This document shows, one piece after another, positions 44,352 to 54,161 of a stretch of 64,000 bases of DNA (position 1 is its first letter; the number at the start of each line of letters is the position of its first letter). A program made the translations under genes and the position numbers. Under the pieces are notes generated by a model. That model saw nothing but the letters and a program-made list of their open reading frames with translations, was not told the origin of the DNA and searched no databases. Source of the DNA: Moraxellaceae bacterium (GTDB lineage Bacteria > Pseudomonadota > Gammaproteobacteria > Pseudomonadales > Moraxellaceae); assembly GCA_030646295.1 (NCBI GenBank), contig JAUSND010000024.1:186001-250000 (forward strand), given 5' to 3'.

Positions 44352-45737
44352 TTATAGGACTGCCTGCATTTGCGGAGCCAGCTCTGCCAGAGCCTCAGGC
44401 TCGACCACATAAGTCCTTACCGGATAGTGCACGCCCTTCACTGTCAGCTCGCCGGCATCCTGCGCTTCAATCGTTTCACGCACCAGCGCCCAGGTGGTGT
44501 GACTGATAATGACCTTGCCGGGCGGGCACTCCGCCTGCAGGCGGGCAGCCAGATTCACCTGGTTGCCGATGGCCGTGTAATCCTTGCGCCCATCCGAGCC
44601 AAAGCTGCCGACATTGGCCACGCCGGTATTCACACCGATGCGGATGCGAAACGGCTCCTGTATGCCTGCGTTGAACCACTTTGTTTCCAGCTCACGCATA
44701 CGCCGCTGCATGGCGATGCTCATCTGCACGGCGCGTTGCGCATCCTCCTGCGTGCCCCGCGACACCGGGGCGCCAAAGAAAACCATGATGGCGTCACCGA
44801 CGAATTTGTCGATGGTGCCGCCGTAATGCTCGGCGATGGTGGCCATCTCGGAAAGATATTCGTTCAGCAACTCCGCGAACTCTTCCGGCTCCATCTGGTC
44901 GGCGGTATCGGTGAAGCCGCGGATATCGGAAAACACAACCGTGATCTTGCGCCGTGCGGGACTCGCGCTGGCGTGATGGACGCCAGCGAGGATCTCATCG
45001 GCGAGCTGCCGCGGCACATAGCGGCGGATGGCATCGTTGGCACGCGCCACTTCGTATTCGCGCTGTTGCAACAGCCCGAAGAGGTAGTTGAACGCCACCC
45101 AACTGCCAGGCAACAGCACCACGGTGAAGATCGCTGCCGCGCTCAGCATTAGCGAATTGCGTAGCAGGGACTGGTGAGGATCGCCCAGGACATCCCGGGC
45201 AAGATCGCCAATGGGTATCGCCCCACTGTATTGGCCATAAAGCAGCCCGAGCAGTATTGCCGTCATGACCATGGTCAATGTGCCTGCCCAGAACGGGCGC
45301 AGCAAATGTACCATCGCCACGATGATGAGGGGCAGGAACAGGATCATGTAGGCGGTGACGACACCGATCTGCCACACCATGATCAGCGTGGCGACGATGT
45401 CGATGAAAAAAAGGAAGGTGTTGAGGCCGCGAAACCAGGTCACTGCGCGCAACAGATACAGGGCCAGCAAATTTACGATGGCGACTGCCATTGCCATCTT
45501 CCAGAAAACATCCATCAGCAGGCCGCGCAACACGAGCACGAACAGTATGGTCGGCACGATGTAAGAGCCGATGCGGAAGAGCTGCACCTGCAGCGTGCGT
45601 TGGCGATGCAGATCGTCGATAAGCTGATCGACACTGCCGGGGATGGCAGCCCCCACCGCCATGGCATCGGGCACCGCGAGGTAGCGGGCAATCAGGCGGC
45701 GGACACTGGCGATTTTCGTTTTATCTTCAGCATTCAT
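44352..45737 (-). CDS. Membrane class III adenylate/guanylate cyclase
   Basis: 461 residues from ATG 45737 (GAGGAAAG upstream). N-terminal cytoplasmic segment, then about six transmembrane helices between residues 60 and 245 (IVPTILFVLVLRGLLMDVFW, YMILFLPLIIVAMVHLL), a short coiled linker, and one CHD cyclase domain (~270-440): VVFSDIRGFTDTAD with the first metal Asp, GTIDKFVGDAIMVFFGAPVS with the second, RIRIGVNTGVANVG, and KDYTAIGNQVNLAARLQAEC with the transition-state Asn/Arg. Lys and Thr/Asp pattern favours ATP. It would make cAMP in response to a membrane signal. Confidence 0.92.
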   Translation of the reverse strand: MNAEDKTKIASVRRLIARYLAVPDAMAVGAAIPGSVDQLIDDLHRQRTLQVQLFRIGSYIVPTILFVLVLRGLLMDVFWKMAMAVAIVNLLALYLLRAVTWFRGLNTFLFFIDIVATLIMVWQIGVVTAYMILFLPLIIVAMVHLLRPFWAGTLTMVMTAILLGLLYGQYSGAIPIGDLARDVLGDPHQSLLRNSLMLSAAAIFTVVLLPGSWVAFNYLFGLLQQREYEVARANDAIRRYVPRQLADEILAGVHHASASPARRKITVVFSDIRGFTDTADQMEPEEFAELLNEYLSEMATIAEHYGGTIDKFVGDAIMVFFGAPVSRGTQEDAQRAVQMSIAMQRRMRELETKWFNAGIQEPFRIRIGVNTGVANVGSFGSDGRKDYTAIGNQVNLAARLQAECPPGKVIISHTTWALVRETIEAQDAGELTVKGVHYPVRTYVVEPEALAELAPQMQAVL

Positions 45738-45781
45738 GCTGTCTTTCCTCATCCGCAGAAAATGCACCGGCCAATGGAAAA

Positions 45782-46069
45782 CTAAATATTCTTTTCCGTG
45801 AAACGCAGGGTGTTGTAGAGGGTTATAAAGGAAACCCTGTAGCCCTCCCATTCGCCCCGCATGACGTAATCCGTGAAGATATATTTACCGGCCGGCAGAT
45901 TTTGGTAATAGCACTGCGAGGCGCCCGCAAAATATCTGGGCGGAAAGGCTTCTTCAGTTTTTGTATTTCTCAGGTCGGCACAGATCAGTCTGTTTTGGTT
46001 ATTCATAAGAATTATTTTGCCGGGATTTTCGTGATAGCTATAGCTATTGAAGGCCAGGCCAACACGCAT
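45782..46069 (-). CDS. Small hypothetical protein
   Basis: 95 residues, no recognised domain. The sequence (NQNRLICADLRNTK, YYQNLPAGKYIFTDYVMRGE) looks like a single beta-sandwich domain, with LPAGKYIF resembling Ig-like carboxypeptidase-regulatory strands. Lower GC than its neighbours. 44 bp before the cyclase start, so the two may be co-transcribed. The ribosome site is weak. Confidence 0.45.
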   Translation of the reverse strand: MRVGLAFNSYSYHENPGKIILMNNQNRLICADLRNTKTEEAFPPRYFAGASQCYYQNLPAGKYIFTDYVMRGEWEGYRVSFITLYNTLRFTEKNI

Positions 46070-46184
46070 CCTTCCACTCAGAATGGGTTAAATGATGACC
46101 ATCGACGAATCTGGCGACTGCGGAGCAACCATTCTTGGTATACATCCCGTAGTCATCAAGACCATCAGGGTAAGCACAGGAGCA

Positions 46185-47090
46185 TCACGGATACAGCAAC
46201 TCCCCAACACCCATCTTGATCACGTGGCCACCAATGCGGCAGCGCACTTCCTTGCCCGGGCGCTTGTCGAACTCGGCGTGCAGGATGCTTTTGCGGGTGG
46301 TCTCGCTGCCGCGATCCATGGAAAAGGTGTGGGTGCCCGGGGCGGTATCGGCCTGTTCGGCAAGGTAGGCAATGAACTCCGGCATGACGCCGCCAATGGG
46401 CGGGAATACATCGCGGCCCAGATCAAGGTTCAGCAGGCGGCCGTGAAACTGGGATTGTCCGGTAATGCTGCCGGGCGCAAACAGGAACAGCTGCGAGGTA
46501 TACACATGGCCCGCCAGATCGGCCCAGCGCTCCGGATTGAGGCTGGCGGCCAGCACATGCTCGGGGCGGGTAAAGGGAATGATCAGCACGGGGCGATCAA
46601 CACTGATCACCATGGGCTTGTACTTGCTGAAGGAAATATGGCGCTCGTCGGTGTTAAGCGCGGCGGCCAGCCTGGGGATTTCCGGGGTGTAGCGATCAAT
46701 ACTTGGCATCAGCGTGCGTGAAAACTGGATGGCGCCGGGGCCGTCGGCGGCGTTGTCGATAAAGCTTTCGATGGGCTGTTTCTGCTGTGTCATGGTGAAG
46801 GTGCTGTAGTCGCCCTGATCTTTCACCAGGCCTTTTTCATAGGCCATGTAAGATGCCGCCAGAATGGTGTGCGCGCCAAACAGGCAGGGGCCCTTGCTGT
46901 TGAACACGCTGGCTGGCTCGGCCTTGGCGGCGGTGTCGATAAACACTGTCTCGGTTTGATGGAATTCGCTGGCAATGGCCTGCTTGTGTGCATCGGAAAG
47001 TTTTTGGCCGTTAAGCAGCACCACCGGAATCTGGATGCCCTGGAACGGTGAATCGGCAAAAACATCGAGCAATGAGTATGCAAGCGCCAT
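46185..47090 (-). CDS. PhzF-family isomerase-like protein
   Basis: 301 residues. The N-terminal YSLLDVFADSPFQGIQIPVV and ASEFHQTETVFIDTA are the PhzF family opening with the catalytic-Glu region, CLFGAHTILAASYMAYE corresponds to the GHATLA motif, and LNLDLGRDVFPPIGGVMPEF to the second domain. PhzF relatives are epimerase/isomerases of the diaminopimelate epimerase fold. The substrate is unknown and the C-terminal DPATGSA motif is not conserved, so activity may be altered. Upstream element copy 3 lies ~60 bp before the start. Pieces recur at 57843-58022. Confidence 0.75.
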   Translation of the reverse strand: MALAYSLLDVFADSPFQGIQIPVVLLNGQKLSDAHKQAIASEFHQTETVFIDTAAKAEPASVFNSKGPCLFGAHTILAASYMAYEKGLVKDQGDYSTFTMTQQKQPIESFIDNAADGPGAIQFSRTLMPSIDRYTPEIPRLAAALNTDERHISFSKYKPMVISVDRPVLIIPFTRPEHVLAASLNPERWADLAGHVYTSQLFLFAPGSITGQSQFHGRLLNLDLGRDVFPPIGGVMPEFIAYLAEQADTAPGTHTFSMDRGSETTRKSILHAEFDKRPGKEVRCRIGGHVIKMGVGELLYP

Positions 47091-47145
47091 GATCTTCGTC
47101 CTTTGCTATTGGTGTTAGTCCGGCAACTGCCTGGGCCTTTCTCCC

Positions 47146-47220
47146 GACTGTATCAGTCTTGGGGGGGAGGTAAAGCCTGTGATTTTTACGGAACCGGGAC
47201 TGATTGGCGTTAATGACAGT
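47146..47220 (-). promoter_or_regulatory. Shared upstream element, copy 3 (before PhzF-like gene)
   Basis: GACTGTATCAGTCTTGGGGG and AGGTAAAGCCTGT, then GGCGTTAATGACAGT 60 bp from the first base. The remaining part of 47091-47455 shows only the small direct repeat GATAACTAC (twice near 47311) and no gene. Confidence 0.55.
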
Positions 47221-47455
47221 CGCTGCATACGCAGGCCTTCGATAAACCGCAACAGTACGCCATCACAGGTGGCTGCTGTGCATCCACTGTCGGCCTCAGT
47301 TCAGCCTGCCGATAACTACGATAACTACATCAACCCGACATGTCGTCGTGATGACTAGCCTGCCTTGATCGCATCCAAACTCAGCCCAAAACGACTGAGG
47401 AACTTGCGCAGGTGATCTGCATCATTTGGTTGACTGCGCAGCACATGGCGCGCCC

Positions 47456-48862
47456 CTACTTCGCCCCGCGCAAGTCCGCCTCGCCGCGCGTCATGGTCTC
47501 GGTGCCGAGGTAGTTGCCGTTCTGGTCGTACTTGCGCACCTGCACCGCCGCCGGCGGCAGCTTGCCGGTAAAGGCGTTGTTGAGCGCGTCGCGCTTGGCC
47601 TTTTCCTCGGCTGCGAATTCGGCATTGCGCTGGTCCTGCCCCGCGCGCAGGCGGGAGCAGGTGGCGCTGCCGGCGTTGCAGAGGCGATCGATGTTGGCGG
47701 GGGTCACCACCAGGTAGCGCTGGGCAAATTTCTCCAGGTAGTCGTCGCCGGCCCGGGCGCAGGTGGCCTCCAGCGAGCGCACCTCGTAGTCCGTCACCCG
47801 CAGGTGGGTAGTGGCCAGCGACTGCAGGCCCTTGCTGCACTCCGACTCGCGCATCATGCGCGCGCTCTGGTTGGCCCGCCAGATCGCGTCGGCGAGTTGG
47901 CGATCCTTGCGCTCGAGCATGGCCTTCACGTCGCCATTGCGGTCGTTGACCGCGGCGTAGTGCTCCACCCAGGCGCGATCGGTCTCGCTCCAGCCGGTGG
48001 CGAGCCCCACCGCATCCGGGTCCTTGGCCGGCTTGTAGCTCGCCAGCAGTCCCTGGAAGCGCTGGCGGTCGAATTCGGCATCACCCACCGTGGGGAAGAA
48101 GGCGTGCACCGCGAGCGGGGGCTTGCCGCCCTTCTTCCGGTAGTCGAAGAGCGCGACATCGAGGTAAATGCGGTCGTTCCGCTTCATTTCCCGCGACTTC
48201 AGCGCAGCCTCGGTGACCGTCATGCTGAAGCCGCACTGTACATAGGCATTGCGCCCGATAAAGGGCCCGGAATGGGGAAAGGCCTTCTGGAAACCGAAAC
48301 AGGACTTCAGGCCAATGTCGGCTGCACCACTGCGCTCCGGCCCGTGCTGCTGCCAGATCAGGGCGGTCCAGTAGGCGGTCAGCGCCAGCGCGACGCCTTG
48401 CGCGTACCCGCATTCGCGATTGCCGTCGTTCCCCACCCGGAAAGGCGCGTCGTCACCCCAGCCGCCGCAGTTGCCGTCGCTGTAGATGGCGCTACGCGCC
48501 GCCAGCATGGCCTCCTCGTCGCCGCTGGCGCCCAGCTCGAACAGGCGCAGCAACGTCGCCTGCTGGCGCAGCTCGCCGACCGGCTCGCCTCTTTCAACGA
48601 GGCTCCTCACACGCCAGGGCGCCAGGGCGGCGCTGTGCTTCTGCGCCAGCGCGCGGACTTCCTCGCGCTCTTCCTTTGTCAGCTCGCGCGGGGTGAGCGT
48701 TGGACGGAAGCGGTCGAACCAGATGTCCGCCTCCCAGCGCGGTGGGTCTTGCCGGGCAGTCTGTGGAGCGGCCTGCGCGGGCAGGGACGCCGACACGGCC
48801 AGCACCAGCACGGCGGCGAGACAGGAGAGAAAGCCCGGTTTCCCGGCTTGATGGCGATCCAT
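47456..48862 (-). CDS. Exported protein of unknown function
   Basis: 468 residues with a signal peptide (FLSCLAAVLVLAVSASLPAQ). The mature protein is helical, has paired cysteines (NCGGWGDD, NRECGYAQG, KSCFGFQKAF, LCNAGSATC) and a C-terminal Lys/Ala/Glu-rich helix followed by VRKYDQNGNYLGTETMTRGE. No family recognised. It loosely resembles in style the exported protein at 58149-59510, and both lie beside GSU2403/PhzF-type sequences, but I see no clear homology. Confidence 0.65.
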   Translation of the reverse strand: MDRHQAGKPGFLSCLAAVLVLAVSASLPAQAAPQTARQDPPRWEADIWFDRFRPTLTPRELTKEEREEVRALAQKHSAALAPWRVRSLVERGEPVGELRQQATLLRLFELGASGDEEAMLAARSAIYSDGNCGGWGDDAPFRVGNDGNRECGYAQGVALALTAYWTALIWQQHGPERSGAADIGLKSCFGFQKAFPHSGPFIGRNAYVQCGFSMTVTEAALKSREMKRNDRIYLDVALFDYRKKGGKPPLAVHAFFPTVGDAEFDRQRFQGLLASYKPAKDPDAVGLATGWSETDRAWVEHYAAVNDRNGDVKAMLERKDRQLADAIWRANQSARMMRESECSKGLQSLATTHLRVTDYEVRSLEATCARAGDDYLEKFAQRYLVVTPANIDRLCNAGSATCSRLRAGQDQRNAEFAAEEKAKRDALNNAFTGKLPPAAVQVRKYDQNGNYLGTETMTRGEADLRGAK

Positions 48863-48929
48863 GGGGTTGCACTCCTGATAACGATGTCACGGCGCGATCA
48901 CCTGACAATATCGTAGCGACAGCGGATTA

Positions 48930-49169
48930 CCAACAGAACCGCTCGCTGGCGCCGCCCCGCGCCACCGCAACGGCCATCACGCGCGTCATCGCGTGGCAGG
49001 CCGGGAGGGCGCAGTTCCGGGTGAACGGGCAGCTGGTGACGGACGACGGGGAGCGCCCTTCGAGATGCCGGGTGCGAGCCTGGTCATTGGCACCAACCGG
49101 CTATCGGTGACGACCTATGCGGCCAACGTAATGCAGAGCCAGCTCAGTTACACCATGACGGTGCGGTGA
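48930..49169 (+). pseudogene. Remnant of a beta-rich exported protein
   Basis: Two successive frames give a coherent C-terminus: ITRVIAWQAGRAQFRVNGQL in one, then, after a shift near 49055, EMPGASLVIGTNRLSVTTYA to a stop at 49169. No start and no intact frame. Fits a decayed tail of a larger protein; the 374 bp between the flanking genes hold nothing else. Confidence 0.4.
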
Positions 49170-49236
49170 TAGCCTGCGGGGGGCAACCGATCTTGCCGGT
49201 GGGCAACTACCGGTTTCGTGATCCAGAGGGCATGGC

Positions 49237-50154
49237 ATGAAAGTCAGGGAAGGATTCGTCGAAGTGGAAGGCCATCGTCTGGCCTACCTGGCGGTGAACG
49301 AGCATCTTGCCCGCGCCGATGAACCGGCCGTCGTATTCATCCACGGCGTGCTGGCCTCGGTGAACTGCTGGCGCGACTGTGTCCCGCCGACGTTCAGGGA
49401 CGGCAGGGCCTGGTATGCACTGAGCCTGCCTGCGCATCATCCTTCCACCGTCCCGGCAGACTTCCACGCGTCGCAGGTGGATGAGCAGTGGTTCTTCCGT
49501 GTGATGAGCGGCGCCCTGCAGGCGCTCGTGGCGGACAGACCGGTCATCGTGGTCGGCCATTCCACGGGCGGGTTCTGTGCGTTGAACCTCGCCATTCACC
49601 AGGCACCGAACCTGATTGGCATTGTCAGCGTGGCCGGATTCCATGTGGGGAAATGGGGCAGCGTCGAGGGACTCCTCCTGTGGCTGGCCGGGCTCGGCAG
49701 ATGGGCGAAATACCCGTTCGTGGCCAACCTCCTGTTCGCGCGCAACAGCCCGTTTGTGCAGCGCCAGTTCGCGAGCCTGCTGGCGCACGACCGCAAGGCC
49801 TATCTTGCCAATCCCCTGAGCCAACAGTTCCTCGACAATATCGGGCCGAACACCCGGGCCCAGGATCCGGCGGCCCTGTTCGAGTTGTTCAACGGCATTT
49901 CCCGTATAGAAATCCGGCACGAACTGGGCCGGATTTCTATCCCCTGCCATGTCCTTACCGGCAGCCACGACCCGGTCGTGCCCGTGAGCCAGTCGCAGGT
50001 CATAGCCGACACCGTGCCCGGGGCGAAGATCGTGGAATTCCCCGGCGTGGGTCACATGCCGTTCATCGAGGCCGCAGACGCCTTTGCGCGCTCGCTTGAG
50101 ACTGCGATCGACGATTTGTCCCGCGGTCAGGGCAAGCGCGCGCCAACACCCTGA
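49237..50154 (+). CDS. Alpha/beta hydrolase
   Basis: 305 residues. FIHGVLASVNCW (oxyanion loop), VVGHSTGGFCALNLAI (Ser nucleophile elbow), LTGSHDPVVPVSQSQ (acid) and FPGVGHMPFIEA (His) make a complete triad. A cap region with hydrophobic segments (KWGSVEGLLLWLAGLGRWAK) suggests a lipid-like or large hydrophobic substrate. 11 bp before the ferritin-like gene and presumably one operon. Esterase, lipase or thioesterase cannot be told apart. Confidence 0.85.
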   Translation: MKVREGFVEVEGHRLAYLAVNEHLARADEPAVVFIHGVLASVNCWRDCVPPTFRDGRAWYALSLPAHHPSTVPADFHASQVDEQWFFRVMSGALQALVADRPVIVVGHSTGGFCALNLAIHQAPNLIGIVSVAGFHVGKWGSVEGLLLWLAGLGRWAKYPFVANLLFARNSPFVQRQFASLLAHDRKAYLANPLSQQFLDNIGPNTRAQDPAALFELFNGISRIEIRHELGRISIPCHVLTGSHDPVVPVSQSQVIADTVPGAKIVEFPGVGHMPFIEAADAFARSLETAIDDLSRGQGKRAPTP

Positions 50155-50165
50155 AGGAGATAGAA

Positions 50166-50630
50166 ATGACCTACCCCCAATACAAGGAAGACCTGCAGCG
50201 CATTCACGAGTCGGAAGTCTACGGCAAGGCGGTATTTGCCACGGCAGCGCGACTCACGCGGAATGCGGAGCGGAAAGCGAAGTGGCTGAAACTGCATGCA
50301 CTGGAAGAAGAGACGCTGGCACGCTACCTGGCGCATATGGCCAGAACCGGCCAGCCCGTTATCGAGCCAAAGGGCTGGGAACTGAAGGGCTACGCCGAGG
50401 GCATGGCATTGGGCCTCATGCCGTGGAAGCTCGCGATGCGGCTTGTGCGTGATGCCACGGGTCCCTTCCAGGAAAAATTCCTGCGCCTGAAGCAGAACAG
50501 CGGCGACGCTGAACGGGAATTCTTTTCCTACGTCTATGCACACGAAAAAGCGATTGAGGCCTTTGCGGTGAAAGAACTGGCGAATGCGCCCGGCAGCCTG
50601 AAGGCGGTCGACAGCCTGTTGGCGCGCTAG
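50166..50630 (+). CDS. Small helical protein, ferritin-like
   Basis: 154 residues, all helical. IHESEVYGKAVFATAARL, KWLKLHALEEETLARYLAHM and YVYAHEKAIEAFAVKELANA carry Glu/His spacings like a ferritin-like four-helix bundle with a possible diiron site. GAAGGAGA ribosome site. I do not recognise a named family. Translation probably coupled to the hydrolase upstream. Confidence 0.6.
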   Translation: MTYPQYKEDLQRIHESEVYGKAVFATAARLTRNAERKAKWLKLHALEEETLARYLAHMARTGQPVIEPKGWELKGYAEGMALGLMPWKLAMRLVRDATGPFQEKFLRLKQNSGDAEREFFSYVYAHEKAIEAFAVKELANAPGSLKAVDSLLAR

Positions 50631-50821
50631 ACCTGTTGGCGGGGTATCCCCCGCGGGCGGACCGCCCGTCGTAGACGCGGCCCTCCGCCGTTGCGACGAT
50701 CACCTTTCCTGCCCGGTCTCGACTTGCGCCACGCCTGCTAATGCCGCCAGGAATGGACGATTACGTTGGTGCCCGCTTAGGCCAGCCTCGTCACTCATTC
50801 TGGCACCTGAACGTGCATCCG

Positions 50822-53800
50822 CTACGGTAGTGTTAGCTGCGGCCCTTCTGTGCTGCCCTCCACGAAGACCGGAAACGGCGACCGGAGTTCGTACGCACCC
50901 GGATCACACCCCCACCACCAGACTTTGCCATCGGCCGCGACGGCATAGCCGGCTGTGACCGTGGCCAGGCTGGGCAAGCCAGTCACTTGTTGAGGCCGCG
51001 TGCTGGCGGGCAGCGTGTCGATCCCCCAGTACCACAACGTGCCATCGCTGCGTAATGCAGCCGGCATCATACCCGCGAGCTGACTGAAGCCAGTGACACT
51101 GGTGATGGGCGACGCGTAGGTGCGGGCCAGATTGTCGCCTAACCCGAGTTGGCCATAGTAATTGCCGCCCCATGTCCAGAGCGTGCCATCACCAGCGCGA
51201 GCCATACCTCCTCCTCCCCACGTGGCTAGCTCCACAATACCGCCCAGGGGTGAGTTATCACTTTTCAGGATTTGCTCCGTGTCGTCGTAATAAGAGCTGG
51301 TGCGTCGCTTTATCGTACCGTCCTGCATAAGCATGTGGAGAGCCTGGCCGCTTGCGATACGGCTGACACCTGAATAAGTAATGGAAGTGTTGTAACTGCG
51401 CCCGGTACTCGTCGACACGATCTTGATCTTGTATACCAAACCATCCGCACTCAAGGCGAAGAGGGCACCGGCATAGGGAGAGTCAGAGGTATGTGCCAGC
51501 ATCACTATGTTGCTGACGCCAGGAATTTGGCGCGGCAACACGGGGTACGCCCCCGAGCTCTGACGAGCCAGCTGATCCCGCATCTCCAAACTCAGGGGCT
51601 GGCTACTGATGAGCTCTGGATACCAGACCGTGCCGTCATCGCGCAGATAGACCAAGCCTTGATCGCTGCGCACCACCTGCTTGACACGCGTGATGAACTG
51701 ATCGGGAGTGCCCACGCGGCGACCGCTCTGCGGATAGGGCAGATTCCCCAGCGGGCGCGCAAGGCCGTCACCACCCAGCAGGTAGGTGATGCCAGTGGAC
51801 GAGTTCCACCACGCTTCGCTCAGAGTACGTGGGGTATCAAGCGGACTGTAGAGCGAGATGACGCGCCGGGCAGTACGGATGACGCCAGCATCATAGGGAT
51901 CGCGGTAGCGTGCGGTCACAAGCGTGAGGTATTCATTGCCGACGGTACCGACCATCAGCGTATTGCCACTCACCACGGCGGCGGCATTATCACTGCTCCA
52001 CTCCACGCCACTGGGAATCGCGGTGGTATAGGGGCTGCCGTCGCGCTGCTTTTTGTTCCAAATCGCGCGAGCCGTTAATGAGTAAGTTTGGCCTTGCTGC
52101 GCAAAACCGTAGCCAGGCATGCCGCTCGATAGATCCAGCCCCACCAGTGCCAGGGACGCATTGCGTATCGTGACTGGATGTACCACCTGCAAGCGCTCGT
52201 TTGCAGCGCAACCGTAACTAGGTTCTGGGCATATCGACGCGGTGGTCGAGATTACCTTGTCCGTCTGCTGATCAAGCAGATAGTAGGATTGCAGGCTGCC
52301 ATAGCGGTACTGTACAAACTCGGCAACCGTAGTATCCGACGACAACCAGGAGACGGAAGAGCTGACATCGGAGCGCGTGCCATCATCCCATGTCGCCCAC
52401 GCCTGCAAGGACGTCGTAGTGTTCTCCGACATTTCGCTGGCGCCAACAATCTCAAGACCAGTGACACGGAGCCTGCGTTGATTGAGAGTGATCCCCTGCA
52501 CTGCCGTCATGCCTTCGTAGCTGGCATTGACAGTGATGTTTTTCCACGCATTTTCGTTATTCCAGTTCGAGGTCAGCGTGGCACCATCGACCGTTACATA
52601 GGCGGCATCATCCGCGCCCACACTCAACTCTGGCAGCACCTGTTGACGACTGTAGTCATCGTAGATGATCGAGCCGATACACGCAGTCGTCACGCCGAAA
52701 TCCAGTGACCAGGGGCATTCGAGTTCAAACGCCATCGGCAGACGTACTCTTTTCTTCAACGTAACTACTTTCTCGGTGGTGTACTGCTGGCCACCAATGC
52801 TCTGCACCGCGCGCAGGCGTACGCTCACATCATGTAATAGTGTGCCGATGTAAAGCTCAGTGAATTGGTTATAGGTCTCGAAGTGCACCGCCGCCTGCAC
52901 ATAGGGATCGGGATCAACAATAGTCCAGGAGCCCTGACCGAGTTGAAGTGTGCCACCGCCGGCCTCAGGTGTGAGTTGTACCGTGGTAAAGAGATCATGG
53001 CTGCCGTTGGCCCTGAAGGTATCAGCCAGCTCACTCATGTCCACGCTTGCCACCGGCGCCTGCTCGACCAGCGTGAGGGTGACGCTGTCCTGCAGCAACT
53101 GGTCGCCGCTCTGGTAATGGCCGGTAACCGTAAGCGAATGACTTCCGGTGAACGTCCTGGCCGTTATCACACCATTTTCGTCGATGCTTGCCAGGCTGGA
53201 ATCACTCAGCTCCCAGCGCACACCATGGTGAACCGGCAAGCTCCACCAGAACGCCCCATGCAGGCTGGCGGACAGGGTCTGTGAAGTCCCCGGCATCATG
53301 TAGATATTATCGGTTATGACACTAAACCATGAGGGATCGCTGAGGCCGCCGGCGAACCTGTTGACTCCGACGATGGCACCGCTCGCCACCGATTTCTCCC
53401 AGGCCTCGCCGGTCTTGTCGTCATAAAAAAACCGCACGTCATCAAAGGCCAAATCAAGTCCCTGACCTATAGAAAAAAGACCTGCCACTGGATCCAGACC
53501 TGCCATGGCGACGCCATGTACCTGCAGGCGCGAGCGAAAATAAGGCGAGGTCCGCAATAGCACTTGCTGTGTGACTGCAGCCAGCGCATCAGCATCCAGC
53601 TCGGCGAACGGCCCCGGAAACCCGTTAAAGACCTGTGCCAACGGCGTGTAGTCGCTGTACGGAACTTCGGCCAGAGATGCCACGATCCGATTGGTTAGCG
53701 GATTGAGGTGGCCACGCGTGGTCTCGCCGGTCTTCAACGCTACGCCATAAAGCGTGGTGGTGTGATCGTCGGAAGCGATACGCAGCATGAAGGGGCCTTT

Positions 53801-54151
53801 AAGGCCGGTGACATTGAATGTGTAATGGCCATCATCGGTGTGAGTAGCCTGCAACTTGCCGGTGGGCAAGTCCCTTAGTGTGACGATACCCTGTACCGGA
53901 GCACCCGTCGCTGCGATGCCCGAAACCGTCGCCATCCGAGGTGTCGTGGTCACCGATACGGAACTGCCGCTGCCGCTGTCATTGCTGTTGCCACCGCCAC
54001 ATGCTGTCAGCAGCAACCCCAACATCAGCAGCAGCGCCCCTTGCGCCCAGCGTGCTCCGTTCCACATTCCTCGCACCCCTGCCACTCCCCTACCCGCACC
54101 TGCGCGTCGCGCCATTTGTACATCCAACAACCGCTGCATGGTTCCATTCAT
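50822..54151 (-). CDS. Giant RCC1-repeat lipoprotein, copy B
   Basis: 1109 residues from ATG 54151 (GAGGAA at 7-8 nt). Signal with lipobox LLLTACGGG after an unusually long N-terminal region. Residues ~75-150: SpaA/carboxypeptidase-like domain (THTDDGHYTFNVTGLKGPFM). Residues ~300-700: several BIG2/Ig-like domains (SIDENGVITARTFTGSHSLT). C-terminal ~300 residues: RCC1 propeller blades (GDGTLWTWGGNYYGQLGLGD, ADGKVWWWGCDPG). A surface or periplasmic binding protein; ligand unknown. Paralogue of the next gene upstream, about 10 bp away. Confidence 0.85.
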   Translation of the reverse strand: MNGTMQRLLDVQMARRAGAGRGVAGVRGMWNGARWAQGALLLMLGLLLTACGGGNSNDSGSGSSVSVTTTPRMATVSGIAATGAPVQGIVTLRDLPTGKLQATHTDDGHYTFNVTGLKGPFMLRIASDDHTTTLYGVALKTGETTRGHLNPLTNRIVASLAEVPYSDYTPLAQVFNGFPGPFAELDADALAAVTQQVLLRTSPYFRSRLQVHGVAMAGLDPVAGLFSIGQGLDLAFDDVRFFYDDKTGEAWEKSVASGAIVGVNRFAGGLSDPSWFSVITDNIYMMPGTSQTLSASLHGAFWWSLPVHHGVRWELSDSSLASIDENGVITARTFTGSHSLTVTGHYQSGDQLLQDSVTLTLVEQAPVASVDMSELADTFRANGSHDLFTTVQLTPEAGGGTLQLGQGSWTIVDPDPYVQAAVHFETYNQFTELYIGTLLHDVSVRLRAVQSIGGQQYTTEKVVTLKKRVRLPMAFELECPWSLDFGVTTACIGSIIYDDYSRQQVLPELSVGADDAAYVTVDGATLTSNWNNENAWKNITVNASYEGMTAVQGITLNQRRLRVTGLEIVGASEMSENTTTSLQAWATWDDGTRSDVSSSVSWLSSDTTVAEFVQYRYGSLQSYYLLDQQTDKVISTTASICPEPSYGCAANERLQVVHPVTIRNASLALVGLDLSSGMPGYGFAQQGQTYSLTARAIWNKKQRDGSPYTTAIPSGVEWSSDNAAAVVSGNTLMVGTVGNEYLTLVTARYRDPYDAGVIRTARRVISLYSPLDTPRTLSEAWWNSSTGITYLLGGDGLARPLGNLPYPQSGRRVGTPDQFITRVKQVVRSDQGLVYLRDDGTVWYPELISSQPLSLEMRDQLARQSSGAYPVLPRQIPGVSNIVMLAHTSDSPYAGALFALSADGLVYKIKIVSTSTGRSYNTSITYSGVSRIASGQALHMLMQDGTIKRRTSSYYDDTEQILKSDNSPLGGIVELATWGGGGMARAGDGTLWTWGGNYYGQLGLGDNLARTYASPITSVTGFSQLAGMMPAALRSDGTLWYWGIDTLPASTRPQQVTGLPSLATVTAGYAVAADGKVWWWGCDPGAYELRSPFPVFVEGSTEGPQLTLP

Positions 54152-54161
54152 GATGCATTCC

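Noticed and set aside
47426..48916. A 496-codon plus-strand frame antisense to the exported protein at 47456-48862
   Set aside because: The minus-strand frame has a proper signal peptide and cysteine pairs; the plus frame has neither.
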